This document shows positions 52,051 to 60,438 of a stretch of DNA of 64,000 bases, one piece after another. Each line of letters begins with the position of its first letter. Positions within the stretch are counted from its first letter, which is position 1. The notes beneath the pieces were generated by a model. The model worked only from the letters and a program-made list of their open reading frames with translations, had not been told where the DNA came from and searched no databases. The translations under genes were made by a program, and so were the position numbers. The stretch is from Flavobacterium sp. KJJ (lineage in GTDB: Bacteria; Bacteroidota; Bacteroidia; Flavobacteriales; Flavobacteriaceae). The stretch lies in contig NZ_JARP01000001.1 of NCBI RefSeq assembly GCF_000708595.2, positions 620,001-684,000 on the forward strand. The letters run 5' to 3'.

Positions 52051-53568
52051 CTAGTAATCTAGATTTTGGTAAAAATTAATAAAATAAATTTTTGGTGTTT
52101 TTTGATTTTTAATTTCAAATTTGATTACTTCCTTTGCTGTTTGAAAAGTATCATACTTTATTTCTAAAAGTTCCTCATTTTTAGCATTTACAACTCCATA
52201 TTTTTTATTTTTCTGAACAATAAATTCTCCAGTAGAATAAATCTGTTCGATCGAACTAAATTCGCATGGAATAACAATTTTATTTTCATTGCTGATCACG
52301 CCAAATTTATTTTCGTTTTTAAATATCTGATACTTGCTTTCAGAAATTCCGTTTGAAAAATATTGTTTTTTTACAAATTCATTAACGGGAATTTCTACTT
52401 CAGAATAATTTAGATTATTTATTGTGAGAAGATAATTTTTGGAATTTTTTACTGCGAAAATTTTATTCTGGAAACCATTATAAAACTCATAACCTTCAGG
52501 AACAATCAATTCTCCATTTTCGGAAAACAAACTATTTTTATTGTCTAAATTGGTTGTGATATAATAGTTTGAAAAAGCTTGTATGTTTTGATATTGAAAT
52601 GGAATTACTTCTTTCTCTATAAAAGGATTTATTATAGCTTTTAAATCGCCTTTCTGTGCGAGATATTGATTTTTGAATTGAGAAGTATCTTTGTAATTTA
52701 TAGTATAAATTGAATTGTAAATTAATTGTTTTAAAATGGAATCATTTTTAGTTACAAAACCATATTTGTCCTTTTCCTTAACGATATAAATGGAGTTTGA
52801 TGGTAAAATTTCGTCATATTTACATTCAATTTCATACTTCCCGGATGAATTTAGAACACCTTTTTTATTAGTAACGGTGTTCCGAATGATATACGAATCT
52901 GAACCAATTATTTTTTCAAATTTATGATTTTTAATAGTATTCAATACAACAGCACCTCCATTATTGAGAATTAATGTAGTATTGTTTTGCAGCGTAGCAA
53001 TAGATTTTTTATTGGTAAAGTATTCAATATCTTTTGCCTGAAAGTTTGTTAATTGCTTTCCTTTGGAATCAAAAAGGTCGATCGAATTATTATTTTCAAC
53101 AAACAAAATGCCGTCTTGACTCATTATGCTTTCAAACTTTATAGGAAGAATTGTTTTGTTTAGGGTATCTACAACACCTGTTTTGTTATTATTAGAAACT
53201 CTAATGAGGCCTTTTTGTAAATAATAAATATCATCATATTCAAGTGGAATTCTAACGCTTCCTTTTAAATCAATATAACCGCGTTTGAATTTTTTATTAA
53301 TCGTTTTTCCAACTTCAAATATATTTTTAAGCTCTTCTTTATTATCGATATAATCATAAGTAGGTTTGATAATGACATTTGCAAGAGTGTCTATTAATCC
53401 CATTTTTCCTTTAAAAGTTCTAAAAACTGCATAATTGTTTTCATAAGCATATACGTATTCATATCCCAGTGTTTTGTCTTTTATCAATTGCTCGCGAAGA
53501 TTATCAAATTTTTGCTGGCTTAAAGAGATTAAAGGGAATAAAAATAGAAGAAATTTGAGGTGTTTCAT
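52051..53568 (-). CDS. Exported WG-repeat protein
   Basis: A 505-residue protein with a signal peptide (about 1-17, FLFPLISLSQ) followed by repeats of the WG type, with recurring units such as KKSIATLQNNTTLILN, KDKYGFVTKNDSI, KNKYGVVNAKNEEL and ENKFGVISNENKIVIPCEF. The repeats are degenerate; most have a (K/N)xxxGV core and IP(C/L) turn. WG-repeat proteins of Bacteroidota are of unknown function and often act at the cell surface. The gene is flanked on both sides by the related hairpins at 51971-52016 and 53626-53667. Confidence 0.82.
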   Translation of the reverse strand: MKHLKFLLFLFPLISLSQQKFDNLREQLIKDKTLGYEYVYAYENNYAVFRTFKGKMGLIDTLANVIIKPTYDYIDNKEELKNIFEVGKTINKKFKRGYIDLKGSVRIPLEYDDIYYLQKGLIRVSNNNKTGVVDTLNKTILPIKFESIMSQDGILFVENNNSIDLFDSKGKQLTNFQAKDIEYFTNKKSIATLQNNTTLILNNGGAVVLNTIKNHKFEKIIGSDSYIIRNTVTNKKGVLNSSGKYEIECKYDEILPSNSIYIVKEKDKYGFVTKNDSILKQLIYNSIYTINYKDTSQFKNQYLAQKGDLKAIINPFIEKEVIPFQYQNIQAFSNYYITTNLDNKNSLFSENGELIVPEGYEFYNGFQNKIFAVKNSKNYLLTINNLNYSEVEIPVNEFVKKQYFSNGISESKYQIFKNENKFGVISNENKIVIPCEFSSIEQIYSTGEFIVQKNKKYGVVNAKNEELLEIKYDTFQTAKEVIKFEIKNQKTPKIYFINFYQNLDY

Positions 53569-53625
53569 GATTTTAATTTTCGTAAATTATAAGTAAAAAA
53601 TCAAATGAATTGGCTTAAAATAAAA

Positions 53626-53667
53626 AAGCATTCTATTTTATTCAAATATAGAATAAATAGAATGCTT
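53626..53667 (-). terminator. Terminator of clpS, with a -7 box in its loop
   Basis: AAGCATTCTATTTTATTC (53626-53643) pairs with GAATAAATAGAATGCTT (53651-53667) with one bulged base. On the minus strand it ends in a T-run after clpS (stop 53691). The loop side reads TATATTTG (53643-53650), the same box as in the hairpin at 51971, so it may also start transcription of the WG-repeat gene (start 53568). Confidence 0.65.
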
Positions 53668-53690
53668 CTGTTTTAGATTATTTTTTGCAA

Positions 53691-53966
53691 TTAAACAATT
53701 TCAGCGCTTAAACCTGCTTCTAAAAGTTGTGTGCATTGAGGTTTTAACTTATCCATCGGGCCAGTTTTTACAGTGCATTTACCGTTATAATGTACAATTA
53801 AAGAACATTGTTCTGCTTGCTCCGGTGTATGATTGCAAACACGCATTAAAGTATCAATTACGTGATCAAAAGTGTTTACATCGTCGTTGTAAACAATGAT
53901 TTCGTTGTTGAAACCCGTCGCTTCCTTTTCTCGGACTCTTTCTCTTACTTTTTCTTTAGTACTCAT
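53691..53966 (-). CDS. clpS: ATP-dependent Clp protease adaptor
   Basis: ClpS delivers N-degron substrates to ClpAP. The 91-residue protein has the conserved YNDDVNTFDHVIDTLMRVCNHTPEQA stretch, with the NDD(V)NT(F/M) motif at residues 26-32 that contacts the ClpA N-domain and the substrate N-terminus. Length is typical. It lies 34 bp downstream of prmA on the same strand, so the pair is probably transcribed together. Confidence 0.93.
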   Translation of the reverse strand: MSTKEKVRERVREKEATGFNNEIIVYNDDVNTFDHVIDTLMRVCNHTPEQAEQCSLIVHYNGKCTVKTGPMDKLKPQCTQLLEAGLSAEIV

Positions 53967-54000
53967 GTTTTTAAGTTTTTGTACTGTAGTAATTACTAAA

Positions 54001-54834
54001 CTAATTTACGTATTTTAATGAAACCCAGTTGTTTCTTTGAAATTTTTTAACATATGTCAATCCTTTTTCCGTGCATGAAGCATCAATAAAAGGAATATCT
54101 TCTTCGTAAAAACCACTGAATAAAATAATTCCTCTTGGGTTTAAAGAATTTACATAAGCCTGCATATCATTCAACAAAATATTTCTGTTGATATTTGCGA
54201 TGATCAAATCATATTTTTTGCCTGCTAATAATGCAGCATCGCCTTCGTAAACGGTAATGTGTTTGCAGTTATTGCGTTCTGCATTTTCAATCGAATTCAA
54301 ATAACACCAGTTGTCAATATCGATGGCGTCAATTGGCTGAGCGCCTTTCATTTCAGCTAAAATGGCTAAAATTGCTGTTCCACAACCCATATCTAAAGTT
54401 TTTAGGCCTTCAACATCCATTTCAAGCAAATGCTGGATCATCATATGCGTTGTTTCGTGATGACCAGTTCCAAAACTCATTTTTGGCTCTATTACAATAT
54501 CAAATTCGGCATTAGTTTTTGGGTGAAAAGGAGCGCGAACGTGGCATTTTCCGTCAACATCAATAGCTTCAAAATTCTTTTCCCATTCTTCATTCCAGTT
54601 AACCTGATCGATTTCTTCGACGGTATATTCGATTTTAAATTCTTCTGACTGTAAAATATAAATGTCATCTAGAATGTTTTCATCCCATAAATCTTTCTTT
54701 ACATAAGCCGAAATTCCGTTTTCTGTTTCTGTAAAAGTTTCAAAAGCTTTTTCGCCCAACTCAGCAATTAAAATTTCTGATCCTGGTTCTTTCGGTTCAA
54801 TCGTAAAATGATATCCTAAATATATATTCGACAT
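54001..54834 (-). CDS. prmA: Ribosomal protein L11 methyltransferase
   Basis: PrmA methylates ribosomal protein L11 with S-adenosylmethionine. The 277-residue protein has an N-terminal substrate-recognition region (about 1-90) and a C-terminal class I methyltransferase with MSFGTGHHETTHMM, TLDMGCGTAILAIL (motif I) and LIIANINRNILL (motif IV, NxN). It is cytoplasmic. A perfect -7 box lies 14 bp upstream of its ATG. clpS follows. Confidence 0.93.
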   Translation of the reverse strand: MSNIYLGYHFTIEPKEPGSEILIAELGEKAFETFTETENGISAYVKKDLWDENILDDIYILQSEEFKIEYTVEEIDQVNWNEEWEKNFEAIDVDGKCHVRAPFHPKTNAEFDIVIEPKMSFGTGHHETTHMMIQHLLEMDVEGLKTLDMGCGTAILAILAEMKGAQPIDAIDIDNWCYLNSIENAERNNCKHITVYEGDAALLAGKKYDLIIANINRNILLNDMQAYVNSLNPRGIILFSGFYEEDIPFIDASCTEKGLTYVKKFQRNNWVSLKYVN

Positions 54835-54848
54835 AAATAATTTTTTTG

Positions 54849-54856
54849 CAAAGGTA
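54849..54856 (-). promoter_or_regulatory. Candidate -7 box of prmA
   Basis: On the minus strand this reads TACCTTTG, identical to the box of kdsA. It ends 14 bp before the prmA ATG, giving a leader of about 8-10 nt. Confidence 0.6.
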
Positions 54857-54911
54857 ATTCTTAAATTATAAATTTCAATTTAAAAAAACCAAATTCCAAA
54901 TCCCAATACGA

Positions 54912-54940
54912 AAAAACCATTCGCATCGCGAATGGTTTTT
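54912..54940 (-). terminator. Terminator of tpiA
   Basis: AAAAACCATTCGC (54912-54924) pairs with GCGAATGGTTTTT (54928-54940) over a 3-nt loop. Read on the minus strand it ends in a T-run. A 63-bp heptamer array separates it from the tpiA stop codon. Confidence 0.85.
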
Positions 54941-54948
54941 GTAAGTAT

Positions 54949-55011
54949 AAAATCTAAAATCTAAAATCTAAAATCTAAAATCTAAAATCTAAAATCTAAA
55001 ATCTAAAATCT
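54949..55011. repeat. Heptamer array AAAATCT x9
   Basis: Nine perfect tandem copies of AAAATCT, followed by a partial unit AAAATT, lie directly after the tpiA stop codon (complement of 55016-55018) and before its terminator. It is the longest perfect array in the window, and a copy-number change is likely among strains. Confidence 0.95.
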
Positions 55012-55015
55012 AAAA

Positions 55016-55768
55016 TTAGATAGCAGTAACAATTGCTAAAAAGTCATCTGCTTTTAAAGCAGCACCTCCAATTAAACCACCGTCAACATCTGGTTTACCA
55101 AAGATTTCTTTTGCATTGTCTGGTTTTACAGATCCGCCGTATAAAATAGAAACTTCATCAGCGATGTCAGCTCCAAAAGCTTTACGGATAGTTTCTCTAA
55201 TAAATTCGTGCATTTCCTGAGCTTGTTCTGGCGAAGCCGTTTCTCCGGTTCCAATTGCCCAAACTGGCTCATATGCTAAAACAACATTTGCCCAAGATTC
55301 TTTTGCAATATGAAAGATTCCATCACGCAATTGGTTTTCAACAATATTAAAATGATTTCCTGATTGACGATCTTTTAGTTCTTCTCCAAAACAGAAAATT
55401 ACAGTCATTTCATGTTTCAACGCAGTATCAACTTTGTTTGCGATTAATGCATCTGTTTCGTGAAAAATAGCTCTACGCTCAGAGTGACCAAGAATTACTG
55501 TTTTTACACCAATGCTAGTTAGCATATCTGCAGAAATTTCTCCTGTAAAAGCTCCGCCTTCAGCTTGGTGAACATTTTGTGCAGCAACTCCAATAGTTGT
55601 GTTTTTTACTTTTGCAACAGCAGCTTGTAAATTTACAAATGTTGGAGCAACAATTACTTGCGCAGTAGTTTGTGCTGGTACTTTAGCAATTAATTCGTTT
55701 AATAATTCTTCAGTTTGTCCAGCGTTTTTATGCATTTTCCAGTTTCCTGCAACAATCTTTTTTCTCAT
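55016..55768 (-). CDS. tpiA: Triosephosphate isomerase
   Basis: It interconverts glyceraldehyde 3-phosphate and dihydroxyacetone phosphate in glycolysis. The 250-residue protein has the typical pattern: AGNWKMHKN (N-terminal), VILGHSERRAIF with the catalytic His, AYEPVWAIGTGETAS with the catalytic Glu, and the phosphate loop YGGSVKPDNA. The gene stands alone. It is followed by a heptamer repeat array in its 3' untranslated region. Confidence 0.97.
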   Translation of the reverse strand: MRKKIVAGNWKMHKNAGQTEELLNELIAKVPAQTTAQVIVAPTFVNLQAAVAKVKNTTIGVAAQNVHQAEGGAFTGEISADMLTSIGVKTVILGHSERRAIFHETDALIANKVDTALKHEMTVIFCFGEELKDRQSGNHFNIVENQLRDGIFHIAKESWANVVLAYEPVWAIGTGETASPEQAQEMHEFIRETIRKAFGADIADEVSILYGGSVKPDNAKEIFGKPDVDGGLIGGAALKADDFLAIVTAI

Positions 55769-55873
55769 TTTGGTAGTTTTTATTATTCTTTTAATTTTTG
55801 TTTTTTTTGAAGTTTAGCTTAATCATTGAAATTTTAATTTAATGATATTGCCATTGTGAATTCCGATTGCAAA

Positions 55874-56368
55874 TTATTTTAAGCTTGCTAAAGTTGCATT
55901 GATTTTATCAAAATCAGTTTCGATAGCACGATATAAAACGATTTTTCCTGTTTTGTCAACAATAATATATCTCGGAATCCAATCTAAATCTATTGCTTTG
56001 CCAAAAACACCTTTCATTCCGTCGTTCATCATAAAATGATCGCCTTTTAATTCGTGTTTCTCAATTCCTATTTTCCATTTGTCAGCCGTTTTATCAGCAG
56101 AAAGAAATAAGTACGAAACGTTAGGATTGTTAGCTTGAAGTTCTTTTACTTTTGGCATTGCTTTTACGCAATCGCCACACCAAGAAGCCCAAACTTCGAT
56201 TACTAAAGTTTTACCTTTATATTTTTTTAAAATGTTTTTGAAAGAAGTCTGACCTCCATCAAGAGTTAATAATTTTTCAGACAAAGCTTCTTTAGAAAAA
56301 CTTGTTTTTTGAGCTTGTGAACATGAAAATGTAATAAATGCAATAAAGACTAGAGCTAATTGTTTCAT
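55874..56368 (-). CDS. Thioredoxin-fold lipoprotein (TlpA-like)
   Basis: A 164-residue protein with a lipobox FITFSC (C16). The remainder is a thioredoxin fold with the redox pair C64/C67 in VWASWCGDC, and a later WIPRYIIVDKTGK with the cis-proline region IPR. It is anchored in the periplasm or outer membrane and reduces disulfides in the envelope. It is 105 bp upstream of tpiA and lies among envelope redox genes (BT_3928-like, DUF1599). Confidence 0.88.
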   Translation of the reverse strand: MKQLALVFIAFITFSCSQAQKTSFSKEALSEKLLTLDGGQTSFKNILKKYKGKTLVIEVWASWCGDCVKAMPKVKELQANNPNVSYLFLSADKTADKWKIGIEKHELKGDHFMMNDGMKGVFGKAIDLDWIPRYIIVDKTGKIVLYRAIETDFDKINATLASLK

Positions 56369-56803
56369 ATTAATATTTTATTTTTTAATGTAATTGGTAC
56401 GCCATTCTTCCATTGTGTTTTGGTTTTAGAATCGTGGCCATTTCATAATTTAAAGTTTCCCAACAAAGTTAAACAAACAAATTGAAAGCCAAATGGAGAT
56501 TAACAAAATTTGAAGACTCGTTTATTTTATAACAAAACATAAAATTTAGGTTAGAAAAAACAGAATGAAATCGTAATAGTTGGACTTAAAAATCAGATTT
56601 TTTTTTAAATATATTTTTTGATCCATCAATAAAAGGGTTGTTTTTTATTTTCTGCTATTTTTTGAAGATAAAAAAACGTCATAAATCAGCTTTTTTTTAA
56701 GAAGCAGAAGTATAAAAAAAAGAGCATTAAAAAAGCTCTTTTTATCATTTTAAGTAAATATAAGATTTTCTACAATTTCTATTTTAAAGAATTTTAAACT
56801 AGT
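56369..56803. other. 435-bp AT-rich spacer
   Basis: Between the TlpA-like lipoprotein gene (start 56368) and the hydrolase gene (stop 56804). It holds the terminator at 56717-56743 and, presumably, the promoter of the TlpA-like gene. I see no gene and no convincing -7 box. The middle section contains several homopolymer A/T runs. Confidence 0.6.
56717..56743 (-). terminator. Terminator of the exported hydrolase gene
   Basis: AAAAAGAGC (56717-56725) pairs with GCTCTTTTT (56735-56743), with a T-run on the minus strand. It is 60 bp after the stop codon of the gene at 56804. Confidence 0.8.
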
Positions 56804-57469
56804 TTAATTGTAATTTCCGTTAGCCCATTTTTTGCATGGTACAATCCATTCATCTAAAGCTTTGTATAAAAAACCATGTTTAAGATTAGTATGTAATTCG
56901 ATTTCTTTAAAATGATTTATTTTTAATTTTGAAGTTTCCTTTCTTTTGATAGCAGAAACACCATAAATATCTGATTTCTCATAAATGGTTAAAATATTAC
57001 CGCAGAAATTAATATCTGGAATTTCTTCAATATCCGAATCTCTAAAACATCCAATAAATACAAAATTCACATCCGGATTTGCTAGATAAGTTGAAACATA
57101 TTGAGCAATGTAACCGCCTTTTGAAGTTCCGATTACGGTGATTTTATTTGACGAAACGCCTTTTTTTAATAACGCCTTGATTTGCTTGACGATCTTTTTG
57201 GCATACTTTGTAGCATTGGTATTTTTGCTTCTTATTTCGCTGTAAACAATAAAATTATCTGCTCTAAATGAAGCTAATATTTCATTGTATTCTGCTTTCC
57301 CATATTCAGGATGAGGAACGCTTAAATCATTTTCTTCAATGAATTTATTATGCAAAAAAAATATATATCGGTGATCTTTATTTGATGTTTTTTTTGATTG
57401 GCTATAGCCTGGAACAAATAAAAGAATAGTTAGCAAAAAAGTAAATAACAACTTTGGTAATTGTTTCAT
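56804..57469 (-). CDS. Exported alpha/beta hydrolase-like protein
   Basis: A 221-residue protein with a signal peptide (about 1-23). GTSKGGYIAQYVS is an alpha/beta-hydrolase nucleophile elbow with Ser in GTSKGG. The N-terminal HRYIFFLHNKFIEENDL supplies the oxyanion turn. A late HxxL segment (KHGFLY) may supply the His. No substrate is indicated. It is single, with its own terminator, 158 bp downstream of the BT_3928-like gene. Confidence 0.75.
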   Translation of the reverse strand: MKQLPKLLFTFLLTILLFVPGYSQSKKTSNKDHRYIFFLHNKFIEENDLSVPHPEYGKAEYNEILASFRADNFIVYSEIRSKNTNATKYAKKIVKQIKALLKKGVSSNKITVIGTSKGGYIAQYVSTYLANPDVNFVFIGCFRDSDIEEIPDINFCGNILTIYEKSDIYGVSAIKRKETSKLKINHFKEIELHTNLKHGFLYKALDEWIVPCKKWANGNYN

Positions 57470-57565
57470 AGAAAGGTTTGTTTTTTAGAATAATTTCAAA
57501 ACAAATATAAAAAACAAAATTCTTTATTTACTATTTTTCTTACGTAATGTTAATAACAAAAAAAA

Positions 57566-57599
57566 CGCCAATTCAGCTAAATTGATAGCAAAATTGGCG
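57566..57599 (-). terminator. Terminator of the BT_3928-like gene
   Basis: CGCCAATT (57566-57573) pairs with AATTGGCG (57592-57599). On the minus strand it is followed by T8. It is 28 bp after the stop of the gene at 57628. Confidence 0.85.
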
Positions 57600-57627
57600 C
57601 AGTTAAAATCATATTGATTTGAGATTT

Positions 57628-58728
57628 TTACAATTTCAAATCATCTACATCATTATAATGTACTTTTTGAATTATAGTTCCGTTATTCAATATTACAATA
57701 CTTGGATTTGCTCTTTCAATTGTTTTTAAAGCTGTTGCATCGCAGAAGTAGAAATCCACATCTAAACCGTATTGTTTTTTAGCTTTTGCAATTTCATCTG
57801 CTCCAGAAGCCGTCATCGCTACAACTTTGTATCCTTTTGCTTTTGCGTCTGCATTAACTTTTGCTAGCTTTTTCATTCCATCAGGATTAGATAAAGCTAA
57901 ATCGTATGTAACAAAAATTACTAATTTTGGTTCTTTCAATAATTCTTCTTTATAATCAGAATCGTCTTTTGTCATCGTAAAATCATGAATTGGCGGTACG
58001 TAACCTTCAGTAATTACTTTGTCTTTACGATCTACAAATGTTGCGCCTTCAGGAATATTTGCTAAATCTTTTTCTGTAAATTCTTTGTCAACGCCATTTA
58101 CTTTATAGATAAAAGTCATTTCGACAACTGATTTTGGAGCGCCTTCCGGAATTTCCATTCCTTTCTCAATGTTAGTTCCTACTTTGTAAGGACGAAAATC
58201 TTTTAACGGATTATGGTTTAATACCCAAAACGCCATAAATGCTGATAGGGCAACGCTTATCAAAACAACTAGATTTGTTACTGAATTTGAAAATAATGGC
58301 TTAACTAATTTCTGATTGAAGAATAAAATCAAGATGAAGAAAAGCAATACAATATCTTTTGTAAATGATTGCCAAGGTGTTAAATGTAAGGCATCTCCAA
58401 AACAGCCACAATCTTTTACAACATCAAAATAAGCCGAGTAGAAGGTAAGGAAAGTGAAGAAAACTATTAATACCAATAAAGCCCAAATCGTTAATTTTGA
58501 TTTATAACCAACCAAAAGCATTACTCCTAAAACTACTTCTAAAATAACTAAGAAAATTGCTAAACCTAAAGCCAATGGCTCTAAAAATGGCATATTAAAA
58601 ACCGGCTCGCTAAAATACTCAGCTAATTTATAAGAGAAACCAACAGGATCGTTTAGTTTTATTAATCCGGAAATGATAAATAATACACCGACAAATAATC
58701 GGGAGAATTGAGTAATGATGTTTTTCAT
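57628..58728 (-). CDS. BT_3928-type DoxX/MauE membrane protein with a thioredoxin-like tail
   Basis: A 366-residue inner-membrane protein. Four membrane helices (about 8-25, 47-72, 78-98 and 122-165) form the DoxX/MauE domain, with DCGCFGD between helices. The C-terminal part (about 260-366) resembles a thioredoxin fold but lacks a CXXC motif at the expected position; instead it has FVTYDLALSNPDG. MauE/DoxX-type proteins shuttle redox equivalents across the membrane. It lies 85 bp downstream of DUF1599 in a conserved Bacteroidota neighbourhood with tpiA, TlpA and folP. Confidence 0.82.
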   Translation of the reverse strand: MKNIITQFSRLFVGVLFIISGLIKLNDPVGFSYKLAEYFSEPVFNMPFLEPLALGLAIFLVILEVVLGVMLLVGYKSKLTIWALLVLIVFFTFLTFYSAYFDVVKDCGCFGDALHLTPWQSFTKDIVLLFFILILFFNQKLVKPLFSNSVTNLVVLISVALSAFMAFWVLNHNPLKDFRPYKVGTNIEKGMEIPEGAPKSVVEMTFIYKVNGVDKEFTEKDLANIPEGATFVDRKDKVITEGYVPPIHDFTMTKDDSDYKEELLKEPKLVIFVTYDLALSNPDGMKKLAKVNADAKAKGYKVVAMTASGADEIAKAKKQYGLDVDFYFCDATALKTIERANPSIVILNNGTIIQKVHYNDVDDLKL

Positions 58729-58813
58729 AGGAAGATTTATTTAAATTCCAATTTATTAAAATCTCAAATTCAAATATTAAACTTTGGAATTTGGAATTGA
58801 TTTTTTGGAATTT

Positions 58814-59356
58814 TTATTTATTGATGGGGTTTAAAATTAAAGCAAAAACAGAATAATTAATCATATCCTGATAATTAGCGTCAATACCTTCAGAAACTAA
58901 AGTTTTACCTTTATTATCTTCTATTTGTTTTACGCGAAGCAGTTTTTGAAGAATCAAATCTGTTAGTGAGCTTACACGCATATCACGCCAAGCTTCTCCA
59001 TAATCGTGATTTTTGGCTTCCATTAAGTCTTTAGTTAACTTTACTTTAGCGTCATATAATTGGGTTGCTTTTTCAACATCCAAATCAGGTTGGTCTACAA
59101 CTCCTAATTCTAATTGAATCAATGCCATGATAGAATAATTAATGATTCCGATAAATTCTCCTTTTTCATCTTCATCCACTTTACGGATATCATTTTCTTG
59201 CAGGCTTCTGATTCTTTGTGCTTTTATGAATATTTGATCGGTCAATGACGGAAGTCTTAATATTCTCCATGCACTGCCGTAATCTTTCATTTTATTGATA
59301 AATAAGGTTCTGCAAACCGTGATTACATTATCAAATTCAAGGGAAGTATTCTTCAT
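58814..59356 (-). CDS. DUF1599 protein
   Basis: A 180-residue protein consisting of two related halves: MKDYGSAWRILRLPSLTDQIFIKAQRIRSLQ (about 18-48) and KNHDYGEAWRDMRVSSLTDLILQKLLRVKQIE (about 115-147), each with YG(S/E)AWR. This is the DUF1599 pattern, related to nucleotide modification and dUTPase-like all-helical proteins. The internal duplication is part of the family. A perfect -7 box is upstream. It is divergent from folP. Confidence 0.85.
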   Translation of the reverse strand: MKNTSLEFDNVITVCRTLFINKMKDYGSAWRILRLPSLTDQIFIKAQRIRSLQENDIRKVDEDEKGEFIGIINYSIMALIQLELGVVDQPDLDVEKATQLYDAKVKLTKDLMEAKNHDYGEAWRDMRVSSLTDLILQKLLRVKQIEDNKGKTLVSEGIDANYQDMINYSVFALILNPINK

Positions 59357-59385
59357 TTATTGCTGTATATTTGCTAAAATTTCTT

Positions 59386-59393
59386 CAAAAATA
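59386..59393 (-). promoter_or_regulatory. Candidate -7 box of the DUF1599 gene
   Basis: On the minus strand this reads TATTTTTG, a perfect TAnnTTTG, 29 bp before the ATG at 59356. It lies at the left border of the heptamer-rich spacer to folP. Confidence 0.55.
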
Positions 59394-59410
59394 AGGATAA
59401 TTTTTTAAGA

Positions 59411-59577
59411 GTTTCAAGTTTCAGGTTCTCTTTGTTTCAAGTTTTTTCTAAACAAAGTGTTAATGCACAACTTGAAATCAAAAATAAAAAGTTTCAGGTT
59501 TCAGGTTTTCTTAGTTTCAAGTTGAAGAGCTTTCGCAATCTACATTAACATGAAACATGAAACATGAAACATGAAAC
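59411..59577. repeat. Heptamer-repeat spacer GTTTCAN with inverted arms
   Basis: GTTTCAA/GTTTCAG occur at 59411-59424 (two units) and 59491-59504 (two units), and TTGTTTCAAG near 59432. The right end holds four perfect ATGAAAC units (59550-59577), the inverse of GTTTCAT. The array is 16 bp upstream of the folP start and fills most of the divergent DUF1599/folP spacer. Confidence 0.8.
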
Positions 59578-59592
59578 AAAAAATAAAAACAT

Positions 59593-60417
59593 ATGTTGAT
59601 TAACTGCAAAGGTGACCTTATAGATTTATCGATTCCTAAAGTAATGGGAATTTTGAATGTTACGCCAAATTCTTTCTTTGACGGAGGAAAATATAAAAAC
59701 GAAGACGAAATAATCTCACAAGTAGATAAAATGCTCTCTGAAGGCGCATCATTTATAGATATTGGCGCCTATTCAAGTAAGCCAAGTGCGGAATTTGTCT
59801 CTGAACAAGAAGAAATCGACCGAATTGTTCCGGCAATTGAATTGATTTTAAAGCATTTTCCAGCAACTTTATTGTCGATAGATACTTTTAGAGCCGAAGT
59901 TGCAAAAGCGAGTATAGAAAGTGGTGCTGCGATGATTAACGATATTGCAGCTGGTGAACTCGACGATAAAATGTTTGAGATTATTGCAAAATATAACGTT
60001 CCATACATTATGATGCACATGCGCGGTAATCCGCAGACAATGCAAAGTTTGACGCAATATGATGATATTATTAAAGAAATGCTTTTTTACTTTTCTGAAA
60101 AAGTTAAAAAAGCAAGAGCTTTAGGAATTAATGATTTAATATTAGATCCAGGGTTTGGTTTCGCCAAAACAACCGATCAAAATTATGAAGTCATGCAAAA
60201 AATGGAACTTTTTAATCTTTTAGAATTGCCTATTTTAGCTGGGATTTCTAGAAAATCGATGATTTATAAAACACTTAATGTTACGCCACAAGAAGCATTA
60301 AACGGAACAACGTTTCTCAATACAATAGCTTTAACAAAAGGAGCGAAAATTCTTCGCGTGCATGATGTTAAAGAAGCGATGGAATGTGTTACTTTGTTTA
60401 ATAAAATGAGTTTTTAA
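59593..60417 (+). CDS. folP: Dihydropteroate synthase
   Basis: It joins 6-hydroxymethyl-dihydropterin pyrophosphate with p-aminobenzoate in folate synthesis and is the sulfonamide target. The 274-residue protein has GILNVTPNSFFDGGKY (about 19-34), SIDTFRAEVAKASIESGAAMIND, MHMRGNPQTMQ, LILDPGFGFAKT and ILAGISRKS, all diagnostic. Its start lies after a heptamer-repeat array. It is followed by a palindromic repeat element. The divergent neighbour is DUF1599. Confidence 0.96.
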   Translation: MLINCKGDLIDLSIPKVMGILNVTPNSFFDGGKYKNEDEIISQVDKMLSEGASFIDIGAYSSKPSAEFVSEQEEIDRIVPAIELILKHFPATLLSIDTFRAEVAKASIESGAAMINDIAAGELDDKMFEIIAKYNVPYIMMHMRGNPQTMQSLTQYDDIIKEMLFYFSEKVKKARALGINDLILDPGFGFAKTTDQNYEVMQKMELFNLLELPILAGISRKSMIYKTLNVTPQEALNGTTFLNTIALTKGAKILRVHDVKEAMECVTLFNKMSF

Positions 60418-60438
60418 TATAAATAATTCGTGCAGTTT

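Noticed and set aside
54949..55011. Possible CRISPR array
   Set aside because: The units are 7 bp and contiguous, with no spacers of 25-40 bp between them and no cas genes nearby.
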